Numbered from the stretch's first letter, positions 21,401-31,094 are shown. The stretch: 64,000 nucleotides of DNA from Trichostrongylus colubriformis (GCA_963978905.1 OZ022259.1:7006001-7070000); one strand, 5' to 3'. The notes: generated by a model not told the origin, from the letters alone. Made by a program: numbers and translations.

Positions 21401-24400
21401 ATGCAGCACTACCGAGCACCTCTTCTATTGGGTTGAGGAATAAGTTCCCGCGGTTTTTTTCAACCCCGTTTTTCACATTGTTCCCACCATCTTTCGATGA
21501 TGCTTATGTACGTTTTCGATAGAGCATTTTTGCTCTACGAGATGCTTCTATCGGTTTTTCCATTCCTTCGACTACCTAATATTTATGAGGTTATGAAATG
21601 AAGTAAGCAGCAGGCAAAAATTAGCGCTCTCGACACCTCATCTTCCTAGTCTACCATCGCGATCAAAAAATGCAAGTGGTATATGATTTTGATAGAGCTC
21701 TTCCAGCTCTACAGAATGGTACTACTTTTTATACAAATCGCTCAACTTTTTGCTGTTTTTGAGACTCACAAATGCAGTACTCGCAAATGTGTGCACTTTC
21801 GTTATCTTTTCTTCCTCGCCTACCATAGAGATTGGAGAGATGTGCGTAAATGCATTCGATAGAACTCTTTTCACTCTACAAGACTGTGTTTGCGGTTTTT
21901 GTTCAAATAAATTTTTGCCTTCTTACAGATCATTTAAATGTCGACGAAATCGAGCATTTTCGACACCATGTGATGAAAATGCTCGATTTCGTCGACATTT
22001 AAATGATCCAAAAAATGTCAAAAAATAGTTCGAACAAAAACCGTAAACAATATCTTGTAGAGCGAAGAGAGCTCTATCGAATAATATAAAACACTCTGCC
22101 AAAAAATCCATTTTCATCACGCAATTTTCAATTGGAGGACAGGTGAAAACCTATTCCTATAGGCCAAAATATGAAAAGATTCAACAGAAGAGTGGTATCT
22201 TCTTGTAGAGCAGAAAGAGCTCTATCGTATGTCCACCTGGATATTCTCTTCTATCTCGATGATAGGCGAGGGAGAGAAGATAACGGAAGTGCATACTTTT
22301 GCGAGTACTGTCTTTGTGAGCCTTGAAAACAGCAAAAAGTTGAGCGATTTGTATAAAAAGTAGTACCGTTCTGTAGAGCTGGAAAAGCTCCATCGAAATC
22401 ATATACAATTGCATTTTTTGATCCCGATGGTAAACTAGGAAGATGAGGTGTCAAGAGCGCCAATTTTCGCCTGCAGCTTACTTCATATCCAAACCTCATA
22501 AATATTAGGTAGTCGGAGTAATCAAAAAGCAGATAGTATCGTTCTGTAGAGCAAAAAAGCTCTATCGAAAACATTCATAAACATCGTCGAAATATGGTGG
22601 GAACAATGTGAAAAACGGGTTTGAAAAAAACCGCGGGAACTTATTCCTCAACCCAATAGCAACTCTTCAAATTCCTGCAAGAGAGGCAAAATCGCAAAAT
22701 CGCAAAACCGCAAACTCGCAAAGTGTGAACGCGGCCTTACGGTTCCAGCGTGCCAGCAAATTGTCGTTCCTGCTGCATCTGATTTCATCTTTTCTCCGGA
22801 TGTGAAATCCATTGATCTGACAATATACAAACGCATACCTTCCACAAGTCCTCTACTTCTGCCAACCACTCAACTTCACTCAGCTACCTTCGTAGCGAGC
22901 CGGACGAATGCAGAGCTCTCGAATTGCGTCACCACGCTATGCGAAAGACGTTGCCGAGCTGAATGAAGGCTCTGAATGTACAGCTGTGCCTCCCCCCCCC
23001 CACTTGGGACCCGACCCATTTAGGGTGTTCTGGCCTTCACCTCAGCAATGTCCACCCTTCTTAGTCAGCCGCTTCAAAGGCAGGGTTTGGGGAAATTCGG
23101 CAGAAGAGTAAAAGAAGCAGTAAATATGAAAGTCGAGATGCCTACTGAGAAATAGGACCCTTCCCCACCGTTGATTCCCGGCGTGGAGCCTTTTCGTGAA
23201 GAGGCGGGTGATACGGACGAGTTTTCATTGATGTGTTGCCATGTCCTAAACACGAATCGGAGATGAGGAAACATCCTTTTTCTGGAGTGAGCTTCAAGCT
23301 AAAACTGAGTAAGCGGGCCGCGATACCTTCTATTCCCACCCAAGCCAATCAGTCGCTAGGGAGCGGATCGTGCTAAGTAAGGCGGCTCGAGCTGAAAAGG
23401 CCGCCTCTGCCACAGCTCCGAGGCTGGCCTTTCGCGGGGCATTTTGCCGCAAGTAGACTTTGCAGATCCGTAGTTTTCGAGTGAATGACTCCTCCTGGAG
23501 ATTCCTCATCACCCACATTACCTCTAAGACTGTCTTCAACACATGATGTAATCTCGATAATTCTGCGCGATGAGTGCAGTGATAAGACCCATTCGCAGTG
23601 AAGTGGCCTCAGCAACACATGCCACGCTGCGGGGCTGTCTAAGGGGCGATCTGGAATCCAAGACACCTTGCAAGCCATGGTATCCAGTATTAAGATTCCA
23701 GAAGCAGCGAATGACAACAGATCCGATTCATACCAATCACCGACTTCAAGCTCTATTAAAAGACACACATTGCAGTAAAGAACTAATGAAGTATGAATTC
23801 CGTGGACAAGGAACTGCAACGTATCAAGCCTATGGTATAGCTAGAGTTTTTGTTCAGGTGAGCATGAGGGACATTCATATTAGATTACGTGATAGCAATC
23901 GAAGCATGCAGGACCAGTGCAACATATCCACTGCCGAATCTGCACTGCGGCTGCGTTGCGGTAATCACGATAGTGCCGCAGATCAAGAATGCAACATAAT
24001 TTGAGTTATTAGTGATGATTATGAATCACTAAAAACGTCATACCGATACTTCCCTTTCAAAAGAGCTAAATGTACAGGGTGCGCCAAACGAGTGCTCAAA
24101 TTATCGTTTGCACTGGTGGGTACTTACTTAAAGGAACCGGAAGGGGTCCGAAACAAGAGAACCATGCAAAGAAATGAGCATTTTGTAACGAACACTGTAG
24201 GTTGGAAGCGATAATCAGTGAAAAAACCCGGATTCAGAAGCGCGACGCTGCGGTGTGTATCCGCATCCCATTCGCATTAACACACTGACTTTCCGAGTTG
24301 TCCGCTGTAGGAGACGGGCCTCGGGCCATCGTTAGCTGTAGCACCTGACTCCCAGCGCAGTGGAGTGGCCATTCCCAACTACATTAGCATTTATGTATGT

Positions 24401-25998
24401 ACATCAGAAACAATATAAGAAAGAAGAAAGGAAAAAGTAAGAGGAAAAAACAATTCTATAATAGAAACATCTCCTATTGGCAACATGCCAAGGCGTCAAA
24501 TAGGCGAGATTGTGCAATGGCGGCCACTTAAACTCGTCAGAACTACGTCTGTTCTACCGTAGGCGGAAATTACCCCCTTCCGGTGTCTTTAATCATCACA
24601 CTCATCACATCACAGCTCTGGAATTTGTTCATGTTCCTGAAAAAGTGCTTCGAGTATCCAGTTTAGTCCCGAGCGCAACAGGTTCTTTGCTGGTCTTGTT
24701 GTGAATTGACCCACTCCGAACGGAGGTAATCATGTTTTAGATCAATAGCCCATACAGCCAGGTTTAAGTGCTATTTTCGAATAAGGTACTCGAATCAACA
24801 CGAATGTGTGTTAAAGCTGCGCTGAAAAAGGCCTCAACACGATATAGTGAACATTAATTTGGATTCAATTATTTGTGACTTAGCACTTTCTCATAAGCTG
24901 AGTCAAAGAGGTGGTGTCGCGACAACCTACAGGCTCTAAAAGTGCGCTAAATTAAGACTCTGAAAAAATATTGAGCGAAGGTTTAGAACTCAAAAGAAAT
25001 CCTTCGAAATTTGTGCGCTGGCAATACTCCGTTTCGTTTCGAGGCCTGTACTCGAGATTGATGAGGACTTATGAAAAAAGCTCGAAAAAAAATATTTCTA
25101 TACATATGGAAACATATATAAAACGAACAATATTTGGTAATAAAGTGGCGTGAATATGCTGCCGTTTAAATATCTCTCCTGAATTTATTGTTTACTTGTT
25201 TTTACAGTGATGACTATTTGAGCACGTAATTTGGGCGCATCTTGTCGCTAGCCAAACGGCACTACAAGGATAGTAAGATAGAAAGTGTTCAGCTAAACTA
25301 TTCACCCGAAACAGCAGTAATCGTCGTTTCGAATGGCAAAACCTCTGATTGCGAATTACCGGATGTATGGGAGACTGAATTCACCCTATCAAGATTAGTA
25401 AGTTCCACATTGCAACTTGAATCATCGGCATTCTCCAAGAATCCGCTCAAAAATGGGAATAAATGACCACAACCCACCCTACCCCACGTGCTAAGATTTC
25501 TGGACAAAACGTCTTGCATCTCCGCGCCGTCAATGACGATCAATTTATGGCTCGCCTCTTGGTCAGCGTAGAATATTCCTTCAAGAAACGTACACCCCGA
25601 AATATGACCAAACCTTACCTGAGCTTCTAACACCGTTACCATGCCGGCCTTTCAGTTCTTTTGGGTGACCTGGCCCCACTCTTTCTCGAATGTCTCATGA
25701 CTTTTGTGGTCACAATGTACCGTAATATTGAAATAAACTTATTGCAGTGGCGTGGCTACGGTGTGCGACTTATATACGTAGCAGTACATGGAACAAAAGA
25801 CTTCAATATGAAGAATATCAAAGAGATTATTGGAACAACAGGAATTATTGTAGATGTGGATAACATCAATGTGAGTCCCTTAATGAAGTCCAATGATTTT
25901 TTTAATAAAAAAGATTTGACGTGAATCCACTGATTTAGCAACTGGAGCAAGCCGCTGTACAGCGTGTAATTCCGCTTATTCCTCCATTCACTCCATAA
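9298..25998 (+). CDS. Multi-exon gene: mucin-like repeat protein with a C-terminal vWA domain
   Basis: Proposed exons are 9298-9433, 13218-18802, 19758-19841, 20059-20180, 23701-23857, about 25269-25397, 25748-25870 and 25939-25998, coding for roughly 2,130 residues. The order is a signal-like N-terminus, a Thr/Ser/Glu-rich repeat region, a vWA domain and a 19-residue tail. Phases agree at every junction except the uncertain start of the sixth exon. A secreted glycoprotein with a ligand-binding vWA module is inferred; vWA domains normally bind protein ligands through a metal site (MIDAS). The introns have been enlarged by transposons. The weakest points are the link from the first exon to the 5.6-kb exon and the sixth exon's acceptor. 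The vWA exons are well supported as one unit. Confidence 0.65.
9820..10056 (-). other. Open frame of unknown significance, minus strand
   Basis: A 78-codon minus-strand frame lies within intron 1 of the vWA-mucin gene. In another frame, VVFEYVSRHPQHYEK runs to a stop after the acceptor-like CAGCCTTAG. Neither is recognisable. It could be a further exon of the membrane-protein fragment at 10339-10563. Confidence 0.2.
10339..10563 (-). CDS. Possible exon of a multi-pass membrane protein
   Basis: On the minus strand, the acceptor GAGTTTTTAG and the donor CACTG/GTAAGAG bound 225 bp of open frame. It has two hydrophobic segments (IALLGCLIFY and IAFLLLCIRTSVFSIGAIVL), the second ending in a basic IYRE. 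This could be part of a nematode chemoreceptor-type seven-helix protein, but no family signature is visible. It would be nested antisense in intron 1 of the vWA-mucin gene. Confidence 0.35.
10564..12318. other. No confident gene; element tails
   Basis: A poly-C run (11437-11449) is present. From about 11570 onward are motifs (ACCAGTTGAGCTATCGCACA, GCGGTCGATAC) also found near 34.36, 49.1-49.6 and 57.4 kb, which suggests a dispersed element of which the 146-bp array is the other part. Confidence 0.4.
12319..13190 (+). repeat. 146-bp tandem array and element terminus
   Basis: TTGGATCATCCACCAATAG or diverged forms start at 12465, 12611, 12757, 12903 and 13049, exactly 146 bp apart, with a degenerate unit before 12465. 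The array ends in a terminus-like sequence: TTTCGTGACAGACAGACGG, then AATTATATAG. The same arrangement occurs in reverse at 43900-44640, and partly at 48440-48830 and 57080-57260. It is probably a non-autonomous transposon with an internal minisatellite. Confidence 0.75.
13218..18802 (+). CDS. 5.6-kb repeat exon of the mucin-like protein
   Basis: The exon lies between the acceptor ATCCTTTCAG (AG at 13216-13217) and the donor CCAACT/GTGAGTTC. The frame stays open past the donor to a stop at 18974-18976, but those residues look like intron sequence. It holds a unique N-terminal part of about 70 residues (DNYPFLCSRIPKPHEEELD), then three copies of a Thr-rich module (TGPTTTTSK...TTKEWL..TTTFGGP), 40-residue repeats (SSRGTALPERFSTEGYEDKT), and 33 copies of a 31-residue repeat (RRPEMSSTEGYEGNKTGR). 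The last carries Asn-Lys-Thr, an N-glycosylation sequon, in nearly every unit. The composition fits an extended, heavily glycosylated secreted or surface protein. I know no named family with this repeat. Confidence 0.8.
13740..15580 (+). repeat. 120-bp repeats within 735-bp super-repeats
   Basis: The 120-bp unit (TAGTAGTCGCGGAACAGCTC) occurs at exact 120-bp spacing from 13890. Blocks of these alternate with a unique-type Thr-rich module. GATCACGCTG at 14401 recurs at 15136, a 735-bp super-repeat, and a diverged first copy starts near 13428. Confidence 0.9.
15581..18649 (+). repeat. 93-bp tandem array, 33 units, with a 930-bp higher-order repeat
   Basis: The unit begins CTACAGACGTTCCCATCTGA and repeats every 93 bp from 15581 to 18649 (33 x 93). 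Variant units recur exactly 930 bp apart: AGAAATGCCT at 16171 and 17101, GACTTGAAAT at 16911 and 17841, AACTGGTCGG at 16951 and 17881. A ten-unit block has therefore been duplicated, and a third partial block begins near 18100 (837 bp, nine units, after its match). Confidence 0.95.
19073..19590. mobile_element. TIR element in an intron of the vWA-mucin gene
   Basis: The ends AAAGGCACATTCCAGGATTA and TAATCCTGGGATGTGCCTTT are inverted. The interior shares sequence with the element at 42963-43713, including CGAGATTACCGC. The 178-codon antisense frame inside it is not considered a gene. Confidence 0.65.
19758..19841 (+). CDS. vWA domain exon 1 (strand 1, MIDAS motif)
   Basis: The acceptor is CACATTTTTAG and the donor AGTAAC/GTGCGTTC, giving 28 codons in phase 0 at both ends. 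KGTKSTVIILDSTPSSFRDA matches the first strand of a vWA domain followed by the metal-site motif D-x-S/T-x-S (Asp-Ser-Thr-Pro-Ser here). The preceding exon ends in phase 0, so they join in frame. Confidence 0.7.
20059..20180 (+). CDS. vWA domain exon 2 (helix 1 and strand 2)
   Basis: The acceptor is TTAAATTTCAG and the donor AAATTGG/GTAATG. The 40 codons plus two bases begin QVAFVRNINKHSKLDGMAVV, which fits vWA helix 1 and the second strand, and end with an acidic YTEEEI. Phase 0 in, phase 2 out. Confidence 0.7.
20181..21427. other. Intron sequence without a recognised element
   Basis: GC-richer sequence at 20340-20560 contains no supported frame. A poly-G run lies at 21062-21076. Confidence 0.35.
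21428..22656. mobile_element. Palindromic (foldback) mariner-type element, 1.2 kb
   Basis: The termini TTGGGTTGAGGAATAAG and CTTATTCCTCAACCCAA are flanked by TA on both sides; TTGGGTTG is typical of mariner ends. The arms are reverse complements meeting near 21960-21990. Inside the arms, GATAGAGCT...AGCTCTAC mini-hairpins recur at intervals. There is no transposase. A shorter relative lies at 31472-32337. It sits in an intron of the vWA-mucin gene. Confidence 0.8.
23060..23550. repeat. Degenerate copy of the 'CAGCATTAGGGG' TIR family
   Basis: GGGGAAATTCGGCAGAAGAG, AAAGTCGAGATGCCTA and the segment to CCTCTAAGACTGTCTTCAA match the element at 1917-2452 and partly 50080-50240. No functional frame is present. 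Confidence 0.55.
23701..23857 (+). CDS. vWA domain exon 3 (MIDAS loop 2)
   Basis: The acceptor AAGATTCCAG supplies one base that completes the Gly codon from the previous exon, and 52 codons follow to the donor TTCAG/GTGAGC. LMKYEFRGQGTATYQAYGIA matches the vWA segment that usually reads GGTNTG.AL..A; the Thr of GTATYQ would be the second metal-site residue. The exon lies 3.5 kb downstream of the previous one, across a foldback mariner and a TIR element. Confidence 0.7.
24127..24592. repeat. TIR element 'TTAAAGGAACCGGAAGGGG'
   Basis: The left end CTTAAAGGAACCGGAAGGGG and right end CCCCCTTCCGGTGTCTTTAA are inverted. Positions 24129-24330 recur at 28311-28517. Confidence 0.55.
25269..25397 (+). 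CDS. vWA domain exon 4 (start uncertain)
   Basis: ETAVIVVSNGKTSD corresponds to the vWA strand and loop that usually reads VIVVTDG.S.D. Asn replaces the third metal-site Asp. The donor is AGATTA/GTAAGTTC. The frame is open from 25230. Possible acceptors are CTACAAG at 25268 (phase fits but a poor site) and TCGCTAG at 25251 (better site but wrong phase). TTTTTACAG at 25207 leads to an in-frame stop. Either a non-standard acceptor is used or the exon has been damaged. Confidence 0.6.
25748..25870 (+). CDS. vWA domain exon 5 (last strand and helix)
   Basis: The acceptor is ACTTATTGCAG and the donor ATCAAT/GTGAGTCC, giving 41 codons in phase 0 at both ends. GYGVRLIYVAVHG fits the vWA strand G(I/V)..YAIGVG, and the following MKNIKEII and IIVDVDN fit the closing helix and strand. 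Confidence 0.7.
25939..25998 (+). CDS. Terminal exon of the vWA-mucin gene
   Basis: After the acceptor CTGATTTAG, 19 codons (QLEQAAVQRVIPLIPPFTP) lead to TAA at 25996-25998. Phase 0 matches the previous exon. A canonical AATAAA follows 30 bases after the stop. Confidence 0.65.
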   Translation, partial: QLEQAAVQRVIPLIPPFTP

Positions 25999-26027
25999 CT
26001 GTTTTTCGCGAATGTGTAGATTGTTTC

Positions 26028-26033
26028 AATAAA
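26028..26033 (+). terminator. Polyadenylation signal AATAAA
   Basis: AATAAA lies 30 bases downstream of the predicted stop at 25998, the usual spacing for short nematode 3' UTRs. Confidence 0.6.
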
Positions 26034-26114
26034 TAGATATTTCTCAAAGAGTCCTGTTCATCAAGACTGTGATGTGGTAGCGATTCTAAGATGATAGCAT
26101 TCCAGATGTTGCAT

Positions 26115-26289
26115 AAGGCCGCGGTCATACTTTGCGGTGCCGGCGGCAGGGCGTGGCTGTGTATCTCTGCGTCTACGCTTTTGCCACCCTGCCTCGTCGC
26201 TTGCGTCATCTCTGCACCTCCCCGTGCCACTCTCCCTCGCTTCCTGTTAACGCAGCCACGCGTGCCGCTGGTGAGTATGACCGCGGCCT
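26115..26289. mobile_element. 175-bp MITE
   Basis: The perfect inverted termini are AGGCCGCGGTCATACT and AGTATGACCGCGGCCT. A related internal sequence (GCCGCCGACACCGCAAAGTAT) lies at 54040-54065 within the LTR element. The MITE lies just beyond the polyadenylation signal of the vWA-mucin gene. Confidence 0.7.
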
Positions 26290-26481
26290 AAGCTTGGCCC
26301 CTCTGGACAAATGCATTGCCATTCCACAGTCAAGAAAATGCGAAATTACTCGCACAGCTCTCCCGGAGGATGATAAAAACAGAAATATATTATTCGAAAG
26401 CAACTCATAGATAATAAGGAGCAATTCTTCACACATTGCGGCGTATACATTGCTATGACAAATACTCTCAATGGCATGATA

Positions 26482-27358
26482 TTAGGTTGTCGAAGAAGTT
26501 TTTTTTTGTTTTTTTAATACGCACTTTTTCTTTCCGAACTGCTTTCCAGCAATTTACTCTGTACATACACATGTAGTACATTCACACGCATCTATAGGTG
26601 TCATTGTCTTCCATCTCCCGGATAACCTTTTTCGGCAAAATATATATATATATATATATATCAAAGAAGTACTTTCGGGGCATTCTAATATATAATTTCA
26701 AATATGGCCTCCAGCAACCGATCCAGTCGTCGTATAAACGCTGCATTCGAAGACGGTTCAATGTCTGAACTTGTGGCACAACTTTGGTTGAAACCCTTTC
26801 GAGAAGGCAACTACAACGTCAAAGATTCTAATCGGTCCGGACCCCCATCGGAGGTCGACAACGAACGATTGTGGGTGCTAGCTTGCAACACTATACTAAC
26901 AGCAGACCTATGCTGTAAGCAGTCGTATATTCCTTTCGCAAAAATCACAGAGAAACGTCCGGAACATGACACGATACTTTCGCTACACGATAGTGCTCGC
27001 CCACATATAGCAAGAGCGACTCGCGAGAAAACTCTCGAGCTTGGATGAAAAGTGCTGCCCCATCCACCTTATGGCCCTGATCTTGCTCCATCGGATTATC
27101 ACCTTTTCCTTTCCCAATCGCGCCATTCAAAGAAAAACCTTTGATAATGAGATCTCATCAAACGGTGTTGTGCAACTTCCTCAAATCAAAGCCAGAACAG
27201 TTCCATGCGGATGGCATAGCAAATTTGCCTGAAAGGTGGCGAAGAGTGGTAGAACAAAATGGTGATCACCCTGTTTCATAGTATGCTTTGTGTTTTGTAA
27301 TAAATTGTAAAAATTAATTGCTTAAAAAAACGAAAAAAAGACTTTTTCGACAACCTAG
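26482..27358 (+). mobile_element. Internally deleted mariner
   Basis: The termini TTAGGTTGTCGAAGAAGT and ACTTTTTCGACAACCTAG are flanked by TA. The plus strand encodes a transposase N-terminus from 26704 (helix-turn-helix segment, SGPPSEVDNERL) and a C-terminus (PYGPDLAPSDYHLFL-like in a shifted frame, then LPERWRRVVEQNGDH to a stop near 27278). The middle is missing and frames are shifted; at 877 bp it is shorter than a full mariner (about 1.3 kb). A TA microsatellite lies at 26641-26660. Confidence 0.85.
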
Positions 27359-27570
27359 TATTATAAGCACGTGCCTATCGAACATTACACAAAATCACTA
27401 CTCCATATCCAATCGTTTTATACAATTCAACTAATGACACGTTCTTGTTAATCCCACTAGTTCTGCGAATATGAGCACAGCCCAAAACATTTTTCGGAAA
27501 TCATGCTACGAACGATAAAAGGTTCAGGTGAGACGAAAAAGACAGTAGTGATTAGGCAATTAAGCGACTT

Positions 27571-27811
27571 GGGTAGGGTCCACGAGGTCGAATTTCCGCT
27601 TCGCGGCGTTTCACTCGCGGCGCCCCCGTACGACTCGCCGTATCGATTGCCCTTGATCGCCCGGCCGAGCGTGACTGCGTTACGTCTGCGCTTTCCACTC
27701 ATGCCACACTCCCTCGCTTGAAGGCTGCCATGCCTTGCCACTGGAACTCGCACCCGCCGTGCCGCTCATCGCGCGCGGCCGCGCGGAAATTCGACCTCGT
27801 GGACCCCACCC
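27571..27811. mobile_element. MULE-like MITE, 241 bp
   Basis: The inverted termini start GGGTAGGGTCCACGAGGTCG. The 9-bp target duplication AAGCGACTT is at 27562-27570 and 27812-27820. The interior has no gene. The copy at 33033-33273 has the same length. Confidence 0.8.
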
Positions 27812-27894
27812 AAGCGACTTAGGCGACTGGGCGATCGAGGCGATCGCACGGAAAGGAATCGATTAATTGACTCATCTTCGAATATTTCCTTACG

Positions 27895-28020
27895 ACCTGC
27901 GTCGCACAACTGAATACTATCACCTTCCAAGTGCATAGAATTTATCTCAAGACTCGTGATATCTCCAGAACGGCGACAAAAAATTACTTCACCACTATAG
28001 GGAATACACCGCGCTCCACT
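27895..28020 (-). other. Possible minus-strand exon
   Basis: On the minus strand, an acceptor-like CCCTATAG and a donor-like GACGCAG/GTCGTAAG bound an open frame with SLEINSMHLEGDSIQLCDA. It is unrecognised, and no neighbouring exons were found. Confidence 0.2.
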
Positions 28021-28310
28021 ACGATTGCCGCTTCGCAACTGCGATTATCGCAATGGAGCGCATTACAAAGTTTCTGGTTGATTTCTAGTTTTTCTATCCT
28101 TCTTTCTCAACATTCGTTCCTTTCACATAACTTGTATGGCTTTCGACCCTTCTCCTCTACCATCAGAAGGCAAAAATAGCAAGACAAAATAGAAATTTAA
28201 TTAGTCAAAAGTGAAGATAGCTACTCTATCTCGCTAGGTTATGAGCGTGGTTGGGCGCATTGTGCAGCAGCAGTATATTCTGTTTGATAAGTGATACTGA
28301 CTAAAGAATG

Positions 28311-28517
28311 CTTAAAGGAACCGGAAGGGGTTCGAAACAAGATGAAGATGCAAAGAAATGAGCATTTTGTAACGAACACTCAAGGTTAGAAGCGATAATA
28401 GGCGAAAAAACGCGAATTCAAAAGCGCGACGCTGCGGTGTGTATTTGCATTCCATTCGCATCCAACACACAGACTTTCCGAGTTGTCCGCTGTAGGAGAC
28501 GGGCCAAGGGCCAATGC
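28311..28517. repeat. Second copy of the 24129-24330 repeat
   Basis: It begins AAAGGAACCGGAAGGGGTTC and ends GTAGGAGACGGGCCAAGGGCC. It lacks the second terminus. Confidence 0.6.
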
Positions 28518-28799
28518 GTTAGTTGGGTCAAAAATGGGGACAACTGCAGTTTCTAGAGCGAATGCATAATATTTGACAGAGCTTACACAAACAGTGCAGG
28601 GGTTGAAACAATATGCAAACGTGCTCTCAAGGAGTCTCCACTCGAAGGTGATTACTCATTTTGTCAAAAGCCGGAAGTCTTTCAAAATAATTTTTGATTA
28701 GCAGGACAAAAAACTACCCTGTTAATCCAAAAATTATTTGACTTCGATAAAAGTGCACTCTCGTTATTTCGCCTGCTCACCATTACTGCATACCTCTTA

Positions 28800-28967
28800 C
28801 AGTCCATTTCGGGGCGCCTGGCAGGGAGTAGCCTACGACGTGGATGGGAGTGTATCAAACTCTCTCACCCCGTCACATACTCTCACTTTCGCCACGTACT
28901 CTCACTCTCACCATTCACCCAAGTCCGTAAGCCACGCCCTGCCAGGTGCTCCGAAATGAACTGTATG
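28800..28967. mobile_element. MITE with 'ACAGTCCATTTCGG' ends
   Basis: The inverted ends ACAGTCCATTTCGGGGCGCC and CTCCGAAATGAACTGT surround a core (TCTCACTTTCGCCACGTACT) that appears reversed in the element at 50608-50776. Confidence 0.65.
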
Positions 28968-30200
28968 TTTGATTATTATAAGCAAGGTATGTATTTAGAC
29001 AGAGCACAAAGCTGCACCTGCTTTCCGGGCCCAGGCTTACCCATACAGTATCAAAAATGCCTCTGCAGATTCTTAACCTTATATTTGAACATATTGACAT
29101 AGAATTCGCACTAAATAAATCTACACACACTTTTACAACGTTGGCATGAACTTCCTACAAAAATCAGCATTTTTCAAAAAGTAAAACTAACAAAAATTGG
29201 AAACGCCATCATTTCTCGTCGTTCACAACCAGAACCGTACATGATCCGAATTTGTTTTTTTTTTTGAGAACAGGTGGCACTATTCACCCGACGCGATCCC
29301 AGTGGCTCGGATCTTGATGGGGAGGTAGGGAGGGGGAAGGGGTGGTGAGAGTATGTGACTTTCGCGAAACATTCCGGTTTGGCAAGAAATTTGCAGCCAG
29401 GAAATTTTAATAAGGTTAAAAAACGAATATGATACTTACTTACTTGACGCTAAACCGTTTGGAGTTCGTGCCACAGGCGCCAGCACTAAACGGGGTAAAC
29501 CTTCGAATTCCAGTTTCGTGGGCGCCAAGCGGCTTGACGTCAAGTGAACGTCATTTTCGCGTTCCATTGGTCAAATCGGCCCTGGGTAAAGTTCTTAGCC
29601 AAATCGGAATGTTCCTTAAAGCACTTTCTTCAGCCCTTCAAGACCCAAGCTCCTGGATTGCTTTGAGTAAATGTTGAATAGTTTTCAAAACCGATAAAGC
29701 AGTGCCTATTTTTGGCGTACCCTTGCAAGCAGCAGCCGGGTTGTTGTGTGGTGTGTGGTGCTAATTTCATCAATAAACTGATCATCAAAAAAGTCACAAT
29801 ACGTCATGTATTCATCATCATCACGAACTGTTATTGTTGATATCTCAAGCTATGGGACAACGCAGATGAAGGCACGTAATAGTGACCTCAACAATGGCGG
29901 CGATAAGGGCTATCTGTCGTTCGGCACTCTGCTGCCACTTTGCAGTGGCCACAAAACTTATCAGCTTTCGATCCCGTTGAAATTTTATGTTTGTTCGTGT
30001 CTGCCATGTTTGAGGTTTTTTGGAATTCCACCATCCATATACCGTAACCACAGCCTGTTCACTGTTTTTACCCCTTTCTCTAATGAACAAAGTATAATGC
30101 TTTCGTCGCTCAGAGATGAGCCACGCACTTGATTTCCAATCAGAATATTGTGAGTGCGCAACTGGCCTTTAACGTGAAGATGAACTTCTGTTGGTCAAAC
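28968..30200. other. No confident gene
   Basis: Positions 29450-29680 (TTGACGCTAAACCGTTTGGA...) look like a dispersed repeat rather than a host exon. Other frames have no splice support. Confidence 0.35.
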
Positions 30201-30202
30201 TA

Positions 30203-31094
30203 TTAGGTTGTAAGGAAACTTTTCGGGAGATCATAACTCGGCTCAGAAAGCATCTCTTCTCACAGACTGAACACCGTTCGATTTGCTATATTTTTGACAA
30301 CATTATAGATACTTGCGCATTGATCTCATTTTGATCAAGGGCTGACAATTTATATAGCGCGAAATCAAAAAAAGGCGACTCCGGATCACCATTCTTTTTG
30401 CACACATTACTATTGAAAGAGCTGTCCAGAGATTGGGAAATGTGGGGCTCAGTTAGCGCTATATCTGGCGAATATGATGGACGAGTAAGGGCTCCAGCCT
30501 GCAACTGCTTCAATTACTGGGAGAGGATTTGTGGAAATGCGCTTGGGTATCGCTGCTCCAAGGGGTCGCCAGGGAAATCGAGGCGCTACTAGAAGAGGTT
30601 GACCAAGTTTGTGTGGTGAACGCCTATACTTCTGGACATCCTCAAGTATGGGCGCTCATCGTTTTCTGCCGTTTCATTTAAAGCGATTTGATCAAATGAA
30701 AATCCGAGCAACTCGTTCTCATTTCCGCACTTCTGAAACCAGGGACAAAGGGTTCCATACAATGCTTCATCCCCTCCTCCTGTAGTATTCACATTTGTGG
30801 TCACCTTCACTGGGACTCGGCTAAACATGAACTCGTGAAGTGAAGCCATCTCAAAAGTGCCATTTTCGCAGTACTTTAAAATTTCCCTAATAAATCAAGA
30901 ACTTTGTGGTATTCTAAGCTTTTTATCTATCTAAGAAGTACAATATGTGAGCGATGCATGTTAGCGCGCTCCATTATTTATATATTTATATTGTGTTTAA
31001 ATATCAAGTATAATATAATAGTTTTATATTCAAATGATATTCAAATTTATATTGTGATCGCGAAAAACTTGTCAAAATTTTCCTTACAACCTAG
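30203..31094 (-). mobile_element. Internally deleted mariner
   Basis: TTAGGTTGTAAGGAAACTTT at 30203 and AATTTTCCTTACAACCTAG ending at 31094 are inverted and flanked by TA. The minus strand holds a helix-turn-helix-like stretch (SRSIGVHHTNLVNLF) and a degenerate catalytic region (RPSYSPDIALTEPHI). It is 892 bp long with no full frame. Confidence 0.75.

Noticed and set aside
23373..23819. 148-codon minus-strand frame
   Set aside because: It spans a degenerate TIR element and the opposite strand of a vWA exon.
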